DNA from: Blattabacterium cuenoti
GTDB lineage: Bacteria; Bacteroidota; Bacteroidia; Flavobacteriales; Blattabacteriaceae
Assembly: GCF_014252115.1 (NCBI RefSeq)
Contig: NZ_CP059211.1
Location: 186,001-250,000, forward strand
Length of the DNA: 64,000 nt
Direction: 5' to 3'
Below the pieces are notes generated by a model. It was not told the origin of the DNA, made no database searches, and saw only the letters and a list, made by a program, of their open reading frames with translations. Numbering within the stretch: the first letter of the stretch is position 1; every line of letters begins with the position of its first letter. This document shows, piece after piece, positions 46,785-56,163 of the stretch. The position numbers and the translations under genes were made by a program.

Positions 46785-48200
46785 TCATATATTTTTAGCT
46801 AATTCTATAGCTTTAAATAAGGCCATAAGTTTGTTATTTACTTCTTCTAATTCTTTCTCCTCTTTAGAATCAGAAACAATTCCTGCTCCAGCTTGAAAAA
46901 ATAGAATGTTATTTTTACTTATAAAAGAACGAATAATTATGGCTGTATTAATACAAGAATTATTTAATCCAAAAAAACCAATTGCGCCTCCATATATTCC
47001 TCTATGTTGATTTTCAATTTTATCAATTAATTCCATAGCTTTGTACTTAGGGGCTCCAGAAAGAGTTCCTGCAGGAAAAGTATCTCCAAATACTTTTATA
47101 AGTGGTATGTTTTTTTCTAGCTTTCCGGATACTTTAGATACCATGTGTAATACGTGAGAAAATACTTGGATTTCTTTAAATTCTTCTACTTTTACATTGT
47201 AAGAATTTTTACTAAGATCATTTCTCGCTAAATCTACTAACATAACATGTTCTGCATTTTCTTTTGGATTATTTTCAAGATTTTCGGATAGTTGTTTGTC
47301 TTTATTTTTATCTCCTGATCTTCGCATTGTTCCTGCTATTGGGTTAATATAGGCAACTTGTTTATTGATAATAAGCTGTGATTCAGGTGATGAACCAAAT
47401 AATTTATAATTTCCATAATCGAAATAAAAAAGATATGGCGAAGGGTTTATGAATCGCAAAGCACGATATACATTAAATTCATCTCCTATAAATTTTTGTT
47501 GAAACTGACGGGATAATACAATTTGAAAAACATCTCCACGTAAACAAGCTTTTATTCCTATAGATACCATTTTTTTATATTCTACATCTGTTACATTTGA
47601 ATGACGGATTCCTACAGATTTAAATGGAAAAGATGGAAAATTTTTCTTTTTAATCAATTTAATCAACTGATTGATATTTGTCTTTTTTTCATTTTTATTG
47701 TTATAAAACTGATGTTCAATTACATATATTTCATGCTGAAAATGATGAAACACAATCAAGTTTTTATAAAATCCAAATCGTATTTTTGGAAGATCATATA
47801 TTTTTTTAATTGGAGCATGAAATTGAATTTTTTCAAAATATTGAATACTATCATAAGATATATATCCATATAAACCTGAATAAGAAATGGTTATATTTTC
47901 ATTTTCAAATTTTTTAAAAAAGTCTTCAATTAAAATTTGTATATCTAATTTATCATTTATAAAAATATGTTTATGAACACAATTAGGATATGATATTCGT
48001 AGTACATTTTGATCTAAAATAAGTTCAGAAATTGGATCAATACAAATAATAGAAGAATTACTTTTGAAAATTTGATAATCAGAATATTCTAATAATAATG
48101 TATTAGGAAAAATATCTCTTAATTTTAAATATAATTCTATTGGTGTAACACTATCAGCAAAAATTTTTTTCTGAATAGTTCTAAAATTAAATTTAAACAT
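46785..48200 (-). CDS. trpE: Anthranilate synthase component I
   Basis: A 471-residue chorismate-utilising enzyme that makes anthranilate with TrpG. C-terminal signatures: IVLSRQFQQKFIGDEFNVYR, PSPYLFYFDYGNYKLFGSSP, INPIAGTMRRSGDKNKDK, ELIDKIENQHRGIYGGAIGF and FFQAGAGIVSDSKEEKELEE. The N-terminal region has LLLEYSDYQIFKSNSSIICI, the type of region where tryptophan binds for feedback control. It leads trpEGDCFBA. A terminator-like hairpin stands 22 bases upstream. Confidence 0.95.
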   Translation of the reverse strand: MFKFNFRTIQKKIFADSVTPIELYLKLRDIFPNTLLLEYSDYQIFKSNSSIICIDPISELILDQNVLRISYPNCVHKHIFINDKLDIQILIEDFFKKFENENITISYSGLYGYISYDSIQYFEKIQFHAPIKKIYDLPKIRFGFYKNLIVFHHFQHEIYVIEHQFYNNKNEKKTNINQLIKLIKKKNFPSFPFKSVGIRHSNVTDVEYKKMVSIGIKACLRGDVFQIVLSRQFQQKFIGDEFNVYRALRFINPSPYLFYFDYGNYKLFGSSPESQLIINKQVAYINPIAGTMRRSGDKNKDKQLSENLENNPKENAEHVMLVDLARNDLSKNSYNVKVEEFKEIQVFSHVLHMVSKVSGKLEKNIPLIKVFGDTFPAGTLSGAPKYKAMELIDKIENQHRGIYGGAIGFFGLNNSCINTAIIIRSFISKNNILFFQAGAGIVSDSKEEKELEEVNNKLMALFKAIELAKNI

Positions 48201-48222
48201 GGTTTATGGTGTTTTGAATGAT

Positions 48223-48251
48223 AAAAAAAAGGCCGTCATAAAGACAAGCCT
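48223..48251 (-). promoter_or_regulatory. Terminator-like hairpin in the trpE leader (candidate attenuator)
   Basis: On the minus strand AGGCTTGTC, loop TTTAT and GACGGCCT form an 8-base stem with one bulged T (48251-48230), followed at once by eight T (48230-48223 side). It has the form of an intrinsic terminator but stands in the 5' leader of the trp operon, since no minus-strand gene lies upstream. A second small hairpin (48259-48272) precedes it. No leader frame with Trp codons is visible. Confidence 0.55.
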
Positions 48252-48339
48252 CAAAATATTGTTATACAACAACATTTAACTTAATTATTATAAATATAAA
48301 ATTGAAGAGTTCTTTTTTAGAAATGACATTTACATTATG

Positions 48340-48347
48340 CAAATATA
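48340..48347 (-). promoter_or_regulatory. TATATTTG element, candidate -7 box of the trp operon
   Basis: TATATTTG on the minus strand fits TAnnTTTG. Transcription from about 48333 would give a leader of some 130 bases that contains both hairpins before trpE. The identical octamer stands before hisG. A matching TTG element is not obvious. Confidence 0.4.
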
Positions 48348-48407
48348 AATAAATTTTTCCTATTTATGGATTTTAATTATAAATATTGTAATTCATAATT
48401 TAGTTAT

Positions 48408-50303
48408 ATGAAAATATTCATTTCTATTTTATTCCTTTTTGGATCTCAAAGTATGGAAAAAAAGATGATAAACTTCCATTTTAATGAAAATCAAATAAAA
48501 ATGTTTGATAATGAAAATCAAATAAAAATGTTTGATAATGAAAATCAAATAAAAATGTTTGATAATGAAAATATAAGATTTTATCATCCTACTTATCAGG
48601 ATTATAAATTTTGGACAGAAGAAAAAAATCGAAAGAGAACTTTTATAGAAAATGATTTTTCTATAAAAAAATATCATTCTCACAATTTTTTTAAAAATGA
48701 TAATATTGGATTATTGTTTATTGGTGGTAAAGATTTACTTATCTCTAATATAAATGAAGAAATAACAAAAGAAAATTTTAATGAAAATATGCCTAAAAAA
48801 ATGCATTTTTTTAATGATATTTTTTTTTACCGTGAAAAAATTAAATATTTTGATGTCAAAACTCCTATTTCAGAAATTTTTTATATAAATGATTTTTTAA
48901 AAAAAGAAAAAACGTTGGGTGGTTTATTTTCACAAAATTTTTATGAAAACACTAATTATTCTATAGAGTATAGAAATTTTCATTCAGAATCAGAAAATGA
49001 GACTGAAAAAAGTAAAAATTTAATTTTAAATACTTTTAATTATCAAGATCAAAATGATTATAATTACAAATTATGGGGTCATCATATTTATCAAAAATTT
49101 GATGTAAAAGATAAAGAAGAAATTCCCAATCTAAAATGGAAGGATTGCAAAAACATCTTATTTTATCATAAAAAATTAATTCATAATAGATTTTATATAA
49201 ACTTTATTAAAAAAATCTCTTCTTTAAAAGAAAAGAACAAATCATTTTTATTAAAAAACTATGTGGAATACGAAAAATATTCTATATTTCAAGATTTACA
49301 AAAAGAAAAAATTAAACATTCTTATTTAAGAAATGGTTTATTTTTGATTCTAAATCATAGAAAGATTAATTTAGAAATAGGATCTATATTCGATAGAATA
49401 TATTATCAAATATTTAATAATAGTATTTATAAAAATAAGAATATAAATAATTTATCAATACAAACTAAAATTCATTATCCTATTAACAATTTTTTTGAAT
49501 TTTATTCAAATGGAAAATGGATTGTAGATAATAATATTAAAAAACCTTTTTTTAATGGAAATATCATATTGAATACATTTCTATTTCCAAAATTTAGGAT
49601 TTCAACTCAATTAAGCATTGACAAAAATGATTATGGTTTTTACAATAATTTTATTCCTATTTATATTTTAAAAAAAAACCAAGATTATTATAATAATAAA
49701 CAAAAAAATATTCTGTCCTTTAATCGGAAAGAAACAATAAATTTTTCTTTAAATTCTCATGAAGAAAAATATTATCTTTCTTTTTATGTATCTAGATTAA
49801 ATCATTTATTTCAAGATCAAGAACAAGAAACGGAAAAATTATCATCTCGTAAGCATGTTCAATTATATGGATTTAAAATTAAAACTACATATGATATATG
49901 GAAATTTCAAATAAATAATATTTTTCTGTATCATAAATATGACTCAAATCCATTAGTTTTTTCTGCTCCCAGTTTTTTATATAGAAATACGATCTTTTAC
50001 AAAGATAATTACTTTCATGATGCTTTATTTATACAAACAGGTTTTTCTTTTCATTATTTCAACAATTTTTATTACAAAAAAATTTATTATCCTTTCGATT
50101 TTCAAACTTTTTCTTCTAAAAAAGAATGTGTTTCTATTAATGAAATTGGAGGGACCCCTTTTATAAATTATTTTTTTAATTTTAAAATAAACAGAACTAT
50201 ACTCTATTTCAGTATAGAAAATATAGGATTTTATAATGTTTACAATTCTCATGATAATAATTTATTCATTAAAACTGGTTTATTATGGAATCTTTTTACT
50301 TAA
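48408..50303 (+). CDS. Putative outer-membrane porin, Porin_10-like (PF14121 type)
   Basis: A 631-residue protein with a short hydrophobic start (MKIFISILFLFGSQS) that may be a signal peptide, then three exact 9-residue repeats (NENQIKMFD, residues about 27-53), then a long stretch of alternating aromatic and polar residues typical of an outer-membrane beta-barrel, ending in TGLLWNLFT with a C-terminal aromatic. Two segments, IKKYHSHNFFKNDNIGLLF and the end region (GGTPFINYFFNFKINRTILY), resemble the putative porin family of Flavobacteria as I remember it; no search was run. It probably lets small molecules across the outer membrane. It is divergent from trpE and followed by a glucosaminidase gene. 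Confidence 0.7.
   Translation: MKIFISILFLFGSQSMEKKMINFHFNENQIKMFDNENQIKMFDNENQIKMFDNENIRFYHPTYQDYKFWTEEKNRKRTFIENDFSIKKYHSHNFFKNDNIGLLFIGGKDLLISNINEEITKENFNENMPKKMHFFNDIFFYREKIKYFDVKTPISEIFYINDFLKKEKTLGGLFSQNFYENTNYSIEYRNFHSESENETEKSKNLILNTFNYQDQNDYNYKLWGHHIYQKFDVKDKEEIPNLKWKDCKNILFYHKKLIHNRFYINFIKKISSLKEKNKSFLLKNYVEYEKYSIFQDLQKEKIKHSYLRNGLFLILNHRKINLEIGSIFDRIYYQIFNNSIYKNKNINNLSIQTKIHYPINNFFEFYSNGKWIVDNNIKKPFFNGNIILNTFLFPKFRISTQLSIDKNDYGFYNNFIPIYILKKNQDYYNNKQKNILSFNRKETINFSLNSHEEKYYLSFYVSRLNHLFQDQEQETEKLSSRKHVQLYGFKIKTTYDIWKFQINNIFLYHKYDSNPLVFSAPSFLYRNTIFYKDNYFHDALFIQTGFSFHYFNNFYYKKIYYPFDFQTFSSKKECVSINEIGGTPFINYFFNFKINRTILYFSIENIGFYNVYNSHDNNLFIKTGLLWNLFT
48486..48566 (+). repeat. Three exact tandem 27-base repeats in the porin gene
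   Basis: The 27-base unit beginning GAAAATCAAATAAAAATG is present three times without a single difference, at 48486-48512, 48513-48539 and 48540-48566, followed by a partial unit (GAAAAT). Each unit keeps the frame and adds nine residues (ENQIKMFDN). Confidence 0.97.
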
Positions 50304-50362
50304 GATTGAAAAAATCAGTATATAAAAAAAAATGTAATTTTGTTTATCAAAAGTTAATAAAA

Positions 50363-51046
50363 ATGAAAAATTTTTTTTATTTTTTTTTGATAATATCATT
50401 ATTTTCTTTCCATTTACACTCACAAGAGAATAAAAAAAAAGAAGAAAATGTCATTGAATATATTAAAAAGTATGCTGTCTTTGCTATTGAAGAAATGGAA
50501 AAATTTGGAATACCAGCTAGTATTAAATTAGGTCAAGGTATTTTGGAATCTTCTAGTGGAAATAGTTCTTTATCAAAATCTACAAATAATCATTTTGGAA
50601 TCAAATGTGGAAAGAATTGGATAGGAGATGTTTATTATCATGATGATGATCTTCCAAAAGAATGTTTTCGAAAGTATAATTCCGTACAAGAATCTTTTCA
50701 TGATCATTCTAAATTTTTGAAACAACCACGTTATTCAAAATTATTTCATCTTCAAAAAGATGATTATCAAGCCTGGGCTTTAGAATTAAAAAAAGCAGGT
50801 TATGCTACATCCCTAAATTATGCAAATTTATTAATTGATCAAATAGAAAAGTATTATTTATGGAAATTTGATCAAAATTCTTCTTATAGTATAGAAAAAA
50901 GAATTAATCAATACTTGGATTTTATAAGAAAAAACAATAAAAATTATTTGTTCAGGATATTTAATAAAAAATTACATTTTTTTTATAAAATTTTTATTTA
51001 CATAAAAAGAAAATTGAACAACATGAAAATGAATCATCCTAATTAA
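50363..51046 (+). CDS. Exported glucosaminidase-domain protein (peptidoglycan hydrolase)
   Basis: A 227-residue secreted muramidase-fold hydrolase (mannosyl-glycoprotein endo-beta-N-acetylglucosaminidase family). It starts with a signal peptide (MKNFFYFFLIISLFSFHLHS), and the catalytic domain has GIPASIKLGQGILESSSGNS with the catalytic Glu, NHFGIKCGKNWIGDVYYHDD, CFRKYNSVQESFHDHSKFL and GYATSLNYANLLIDQIEKY. The LysM repeats often found at the C-terminus of relatives are absent. I took ATG 50363, which places the signal peptide at the start; the frame to 50285 overlaps the porin end. It probably cuts cell-wall glycan during growth or division. Confidence 0.85.
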   Translation: MKNFFYFFLIISLFSFHLHSQENKKKEENVIEYIKKYAVFAIEEMEKFGIPASIKLGQGILESSSGNSSLSKSTNNHFGIKCGKNWIGDVYYHDDDLPKECFRKYNSVQESFHDHSKFLKQPRYSKLFHLQKDDYQAWALELKKAGYATSLNYANLLIDQIEKYYLWKFDQNSSYSIEKRINQYLDFIRKNNKNYLFRIFNKKLHFFYKIFIYIKRKLNNMKMNHPN

Positions 51047-51077
51047 ATGAAAAATTTAAAAGTTATTAAAAAAAAAT

Positions 51078-51473
51078 ATGAATCCTAATAATTTAAAATA
51101 TAGTAAAAATCATGAATGGATAAGTATACCCAATGATAAAAATCAAGCTTGTATAGGTATTACTCATTTTGCTCAAAATGAGTTAGGAGACATTGTTTAT
51201 TTGGATATAGAAGATTCCATAATAGGAAATAAAATTAAAATAGAAAACTCATTTGGGACAATAGAAGCAGTAAAAACTGTTTCAGATTTGTTTATGCCTG
51301 TTTCAGGTAGCGTTCTTGAAATTAATAAAAAATTATTATCTAAACCAGAATTAATTAACAAAAGTTCTTATAAAGAAGGATGGATTATTCGTATAGAAAT
51401 TATAGACATTGAAGAATATGATAAATTAATGTCTTCAAAAGAATATCAAAAATATATACAGGAATCCAACTAA
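51078..51473 (+). CDS. gcvH: Glycine cleavage system H protein
   Basis: A 131-residue carrier whose lipoyl arm is attached to K66 in GTIEAVKTVSDLFMPVSGSV. It starts NPNNLKYSKNHEWISI, typical for GcvH, and has GITHFAQNELGDIVYLDI. It passes the aminomethyl group between the P and T proteins, which are not encoded here. A role in lipoate transfer is also known for GcvH in some bacteria. Confidence 0.95.
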   Translation: MNPNNLKYSKNHEWISIPNDKNQACIGITHFAQNELGDIVYLDIEDSIIGNKIKIENSFGTIEAVKTVSDLFMPVSGSVLEINKKLLSKPELINKSSYKEGWIIRIEIIDIEEYDKLMSSKEYQKYIQESN

Positions 51474-51540
51474 GAGTTGGTTTATTATAACATGATTACA
51501 TGAAAAAATATATGTACTTACATCATTAAGATATGAAAAT

Positions 51541-53784
51541 ATGAAAACAAAGAATATTTTTGATTTTCTTGATAATGAAAAGATTGCAGATAAAATAATT
51601 GATTTTAATCATAAAAATATTACTACAGTCCGTTTTTTAATTCCTTCTATTTATTGTAGTTCTTGTATTTTTATTTTGGAAAACCTACCAAACATAAATA
51701 AAAATATTTTGAATTCTACTGTTGATTTTTCTAGTAAACAGGTTTGGATAACATTTAATAATGTTAAACTTAAGTTAAGTGATATAGCTAAATTTCTTGA
51801 TAACATAGGATATAAACCATCTGTTAATTTTGAATCTCTAGAAAATAGAAGAAATAATTTCAATTTATTTGGAAGAGAATTAATAGGAAAACTAGCTATT
51901 TATTTTTTCTGTTTTGGAAATATTATGCTTTTAGCTATTCCAGAATATTTTGGCGCTAAACAAGAAGATGTATGGTTCGTAAAAAACCGGAGTTTTTTCC
52001 ATTATTTAATGTTAATTTTATCTTTTCCTGTAGGAATATTTTCTTTTTCTGATCATATCAGACATGCTTTTTTAGGATTAAAAAAAAATGTTATAAATAT
52101 GAATGTCCCAATTTCTGTTGGAATATTAGTTCTTTTTTTATGGAGTTGTTATGAAGTTTTTTTTGATTTAGGTCCTGGTTATTTTGATAGCCTTTCTAGT
52201 TTTTCATTATTTCTACTTATGAGTAGAATATTTCAAATACATACTCATAATAAAATTTTATCTTTTAACAAAAATTATAAATCTTTTTATCCAGCTTTAA
52301 TAACGAAAGTATATAGCAATGGAAAAGAAGAAAAAATTTTGCTTTCTTCTTTAAAAAAAGAAGATATGATTTTGATCAAAAATGAGGAAATTATTCCTTC
52401 TGATTCTGTACTAATAAAAGGAAATGCTATATTAGATAATAGTTTTATTACAGGAGAATCTTATTTGATTAATAAAAAAATAGGAGAACGAATTTATGCT
52501 GGTTCTAAACAAAGGGGAGAAGCTATCGTTATAAAAGTAATTAAAAATGTGGATCATAGTTATTTAAGTCTGTTGTGGAATAAGAGTAAATCAAATATGG
52601 GATTTCATAAAAAATTGTTTGATTTAAATTCTATATCTACTAAATTTAGTCAGTATTTTACTCCTACAGTTTTGATAATTTCCCTTATAACTGGAATATA
52701 TTGGTCGTTTAATAATGATGTTTCAAAAGTTTTTCAAACAATTTTTTCCGTTTTGATTATTACTTGTCCTTGTGCTTTAGTTCTTTCCACTCCATTAATT
52801 TTTGGAAATATTATACGTTTCTTTTCCAAGAAAGGTTTTTATGTAAAAGATATTTTTACAATGGAAAGGATTTCTTCAGTTAAAACTTTGATTTTTGATA
52901 AAACTGGAACAATAACAGATCTCAATAAAGAGAAAATATTTTTTGTGGGAAATATGAAAAATGAAGAAAAAAAAATTATTGCTTCTTTATTGAAACATTC
53001 AAGTCATCCTTTAAGCCAAAAAATATTATCAGAATTGTCCATAAAAAATTTCTATTTTATAGAAAATTTTAAAGAAATTTTAGGTAAAGGAGTAGAAGGT
53101 TTTATAAAAAAAAACATACCGGTTAAGATCGGATCTAAAAAATATTTAGGAATTACAGAAAATAAAAATGAAATAAACCAAACAACAGTTTTTATTTCTA
53201 TAAATAATCAATTGATAGGTTATTTTTTATTTAGAAATTATTATCGTGAGGGAATAGAAAAAATGTTTCGAGATTTAAAAGAATACAAAATTCTTATTCT
53301 TTCTGGAGATCAAAATGATTTAGAAAAAAAATATTTAAAATCAATCTTACCAAGAGATAGTAAAGTTTATTTTAACCAAAGTCCAGAAGATAAATTAAAT
53401 CATGTTAAAAAATTACAAAAAAAAGGAGAAAAAATTATGATGTTTGGAGATGGAATTAACGATTGTGCTGCATTGAATCAAAGTGAAGTCGGAGTTGCTA
53501 TATCCGAAAATCCAACTACTTTTTTTCCAAATTGTGATGCTTTTATGCAATCTAATTGTTTGAATCAAATTTTTTTATTTTTGAAAATATCCAAAATTTC
53601 TACAAAATTAGTATTTTTCAATTTTATGATTAGTTTATTTTATAACATTATAGGAATTTTTTTTGCAATAACTGGAAATTTAAAACCTCTTATAGCTGCT
53701 ATTTTAATGCCTTTAAGTTCTTTTTCTGTTATTTTTTTTTCTCTTATATCTACTTGGATTATTTCACGAAAATTGACATTTTAA
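51541..53784 (+). CDS. ccoI: Copper-type P1B ATPase for cbb3 oxidase assembly (CcoI/FixI)
   Basis: A 747-residue heavy-metal P-type ATPase in the inner membrane. The N-terminal metal-binding site is C39-x-x-C42 (IYCSSCIF); the membrane metal site is C409-P-C411 in ITCPCALVLSTP; the phosphorylated Asp is D453 in FDKTGTITD; GDGINDCAALNQSEVGVA is the hinge. The position directly before ccoS and ccoNO points to copper delivery to the cbb3 oxidase and not to general detoxification. The start ATG 51541 is the only good one. Confidence 0.93.
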   Translation: MKTKNIFDFLDNEKIADKIIDFNHKNITTVRFLIPSIYCSSCIFILENLPNINKNILNSTVDFSSKQVWITFNNVKLKLSDIAKFLDNIGYKPSVNFESLENRRNNFNLFGRELIGKLAIYFFCFGNIMLLAIPEYFGAKQEDVWFVKNRSFFHYLMLILSFPVGIFSFSDHIRHAFLGLKKNVINMNVPISVGILVLFLWSCYEVFFDLGPGYFDSLSSFSLFLLMSRIFQIHTHNKILSFNKNYKSFYPALITKVYSNGKEEKILLSSLKKEDMILIKNEEIIPSDSVLIKGNAILDNSFITGESYLINKKIGERIYAGSKQRGEAIVIKVIKNVDHSYLSLLWNKSKSNMGFHKKLFDLNSISTKFSQYFTPTVLIISLITGIYWSFNNDVSKVFQTIFSVLIITCPCALVLSTPLIFGNIIRFFSKKGFYVKDIFTMERISSVKTLIFDKTGTITDLNKEKIFFVGNMKNEEKKIIASLLKHSSHPLSQKILSELSIKNFYFIENFKEILGKGVEGFIKKNIPVKIGSKKYLGITENKNEINQTTVFISINNQLIGYFLFRNYYREGIEKMFRDLKEYKILILSGDQNDLEKKYLKSILPRDSKVYFNQSPEDKLNHVKKLQKKGEKIMMFGDGINDCAALNQSEVGVAISENPTTFFPNCDAFMQSNCLNQIFLFLKISKISTKLVFFNFMISLFYNIIGIFFAITGNLKPLIAAILMPLSSFSVIFFSLISTWIISRKLTF

Positions 53785-53791
53785 TTTTTTT

Positions 53792-53941
53792 ATGGATATA
53801 TTAATTATTATGATATTATCTAGTATTTCTTTGGGAGCATTTTTTCTTATATTTTTTTTAATTGGTCTTTATTCTGGACAATTTGATGATTATGAATCTC
53901 CCAGTGTAAGAATTTTAATTGATGATTTTGAAAAAAATTAA
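53792..53941 (+). CDS. ccoS: cbb3 oxidase maturation protein CcoS
   Basis: A 49-residue membrane protein too short for most gene callers. It has one hydrophobic helix (IIMILSSISLGAFFLIFFLI) followed by the family motif GLYSGQFDDYESPSVRIL. CcoS is needed to put copper and haem into the cbb3 oxidase. It lies 7 bases after ccoI and 8 bases before ccoNO, the usual place. Confidence 0.9.
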   Translation: MDILIIMILSSISLGAFFLIFFLIGLYSGQFDDYESPSVRILIDDFEKN

Positions 53942-53949
53942 ATTTTTGG

Positions 53950-56145
53950 ATGAAATTAAAAACATATTATTATAATAACAGTATAGTAAAAGCTTTTTTA
54001 TATGCTACGATATTTTGGGCACTTGTTGGATTTTTAGCTGGATTATTTATAGCTTTATTATTATTTTCTCCTGAAATTCCTGAACTTATTTTTGGAGAAA
54101 ATCTGAAAAATTCTCAGGGAATCATAGGGTTTGGGAGATGGAGAATGTTACATACAAGTACTGCTATTTTTGCTTTTGTAGGAAATATTATTTTCACTGG
54201 TTATTATTATTCTTTACAACGTCTATTGAAAACTAGAATTTTTAGTGATCTTCTCAGTTGGATTCATTTTTGGGGATGGCAAATATTTATTATTTCTACT
54301 TGGATTACTTTTTTATTAGGAATTAATACAAGTAAAGAATATGCTGAACATGAATGGCCCATAGATATAGGAGTGTTTTTTATTTGGATTATTTATGGAA
54401 TTAATATAATTGGCAGTATTCTGAAAAGAAAAATTAAACATTTATATGTTAGTGTTTGGTTTTTATTAGGAACATGGGTAGCCGTAGGTATGTTACATGT
54501 ATTTAACAATCTTGAATTACCTATATCTCTTTTATCTTTCAAAAGTTATTCTATATATGCTGGAGTACAAGACGCTTTAATGCAATGGTGGTATGGTCAT
54601 AATGCAGTAGCATTCATTTTAACTACACCTATATTGGGTTTAATGTATTATTTTGTTCCAAAAGCATCTAATCAACCCATTTTTTCTTATAAACTTTCTA
54701 TTATACATTTTTGGTCATTGATATTTATATACATTTGGGCCGGACCTCATCATTTGATGTATACATCTCTTCCTAATTGGGCTCAAATGTTGGGTACTAT
54801 TTTTTCAATTATGTTGATTGCGCCTTCTTGGGGTGGAATGTTAAATGGTTTACTTACTTTAAGAGGTGCTTGGAATCAAATGAAAACGAACCCTATTTTA
54901 AAATTTTTTGTAGTCGGAATTACTTGTTATGGGATGGCTACTTTTGAAGGACCTATGTTAGCAACTAAAACTCTAAATTCTATAGGACATTTTACAGATT
55001 GGGTTATTGCTCATGTTCATTTAGGAACTTTAGGATGGAATGGTTTTATGGCTTTTGGAATCATATACTGGTTAACTCAGAAAATATGGAACACAAAATT
55101 ATATTCCATACTATTGGTAAATATTCATTTTTGGTTTGGTGTTTTAGGGATTATTTTATACATTTTTCCTATGTATTTTGGATCTGTTATACAATCTGGT
55201 ATGTGGAAAAAATTCAATCCTGATGGAACTTTAGTTTATAAAAATTTCTTAGATTCTGTTTTATCTATTATACCATTTTATAAAATTAGATTTTTAGGTG
55301 GAATTATTTATTTTTTGGGTTTCATTCTAATGATTTATAATATTTTTAGAACAATTAAACAAGGTTATTCATTAAATAATGAAGAATTCAAGTGTGATCC
55401 ATTTTATGGTAATACAGATACAAAAAATAAGAGTGAAACATTTCATGGGTGGTTAGAAAAAAAACCAATACAATTTACAATTCTTTCTTTTGTAGCAATA
55501 GCTATTGGAGGTTTTATTGAAATTATTCCTACTTTAGTAATCAAGTCTAATGTCCCTACTATTCATAATATCAAACCTTATAAAGCCTTAGAATTAGAAG
55601 GAAGAGATTTATTTGTTAGAGAAGGATGCAATGCTTGTCACAGTGCTCAAGTTCGTCCGTTTAGAGATGAAGTTGTTCGTTATGGAGAATATTCTAAAGC
55701 TGGAGAATTTGTATATGACCATCCATTTCTTTGGGGTTCTAAAAGAACAGGTCCGGATTTAGCTAGAGAAGGAGGAAAAAATCCTAATTCTTGGCATTTC
55801 AATCATATGTACAATCCTCGTTCTACTTCTCCTGGATCTATTATGCCGAGGTATCCTTGGTTGATTTATAACAAATTGGATAGATCCAATACAGATAAAA
55901 AAATAAAAGCAATGATAAAATTAGGTGTTCCATATACTTTAAAATATATAAAAAATGTAAATCAAGATATGGATCACCAAGCAAATCAAATCGTACATGA
56001 TATTTATAAAGAATATCCCAGTTTAAAAAAAGAAATAGAAAAACAAAAAAAAATAGAAAAAGAAAAATTTATCCCATTAGAAGAAAGAGAAATTATAGCT
56101 CTTATTGCTTATTTACAAAGATTAGGTACAGATATAAAATCTTAA
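53950..56145 (+). CDS. ccoNO: Fused cbb3 oxidase subunits I and II (CcoN-CcoO)
   Basis: A 731-residue terminal oxidase that reduces oxygen with high affinity. The CcoN part (about residues 1-490) has the low-spin haem His in WRMLHTSTAIFAFVGN, WWYGHNAVAFI and WAGPHHLMYTSLP for CuB, and HFTDWVIAHVHLG for the haems. The CcoO part has one haem-c site, C560-N-A-C563-H564 (REGCNACHSAQVRPF), and GPDLAREGGK. The fusion is typical of Bacteroidota. It allows respiration at the low oxygen expected in the host fat body (inference). Confidence 0.96.
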   Translation: MKLKTYYYNNSIVKAFLYATIFWALVGFLAGLFIALLLFSPEIPELIFGENLKNSQGIIGFGRWRMLHTSTAIFAFVGNIIFTGYYYSLQRLLKTRIFSDLLSWIHFWGWQIFIISTWITFLLGINTSKEYAEHEWPIDIGVFFIWIIYGINIIGSILKRKIKHLYVSVWFLLGTWVAVGMLHVFNNLELPISLLSFKSYSIYAGVQDALMQWWYGHNAVAFILTTPILGLMYYFVPKASNQPIFSYKLSIIHFWSLIFIYIWAGPHHLMYTSLPNWAQMLGTIFSIMLIAPSWGGMLNGLLTLRGAWNQMKTNPILKFFVVGITCYGMATFEGPMLATKTLNSIGHFTDWVIAHVHLGTLGWNGFMAFGIIYWLTQKIWNTKLYSILLVNIHFWFGVLGIILYIFPMYFGSVIQSGMWKKFNPDGTLVYKNFLDSVLSIIPFYKIRFLGGIIYFLGFILMIYNIFRTIKQGYSLNNEEFKCDPFYGNTDTKNKSETFHGWLEKKPIQFTILSFVAIAIGGFIEIIPTLVIKSNVPTIHNIKPYKALELEGRDLFVREGCNACHSAQVRPFRDEVVRYGEYSKAGEFVYDHPFLWGSKRTGPDLAREGGKNPNSWHFNHMYNPRSTSPGSIMPRYPWLIYNKLDRSNTDKKIKAMIKLGVPYTLKYIKNVNQDMDHQANQIVHDIYKEYPSLKKEIEKQKKIEKEKFIPLEEREIIALIAYLQRLGTDIKS

Positions 56146-56163
56146 TAAAAAAAAAGAAAAATA

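Noticed and set aside
48429..48683. Minus-strand open frame with repeated IIKHFYLIF
   Set aside because: It is the complement of the 27-base repeats and the porin frame; composition and lack of any context show that it is a shadow.
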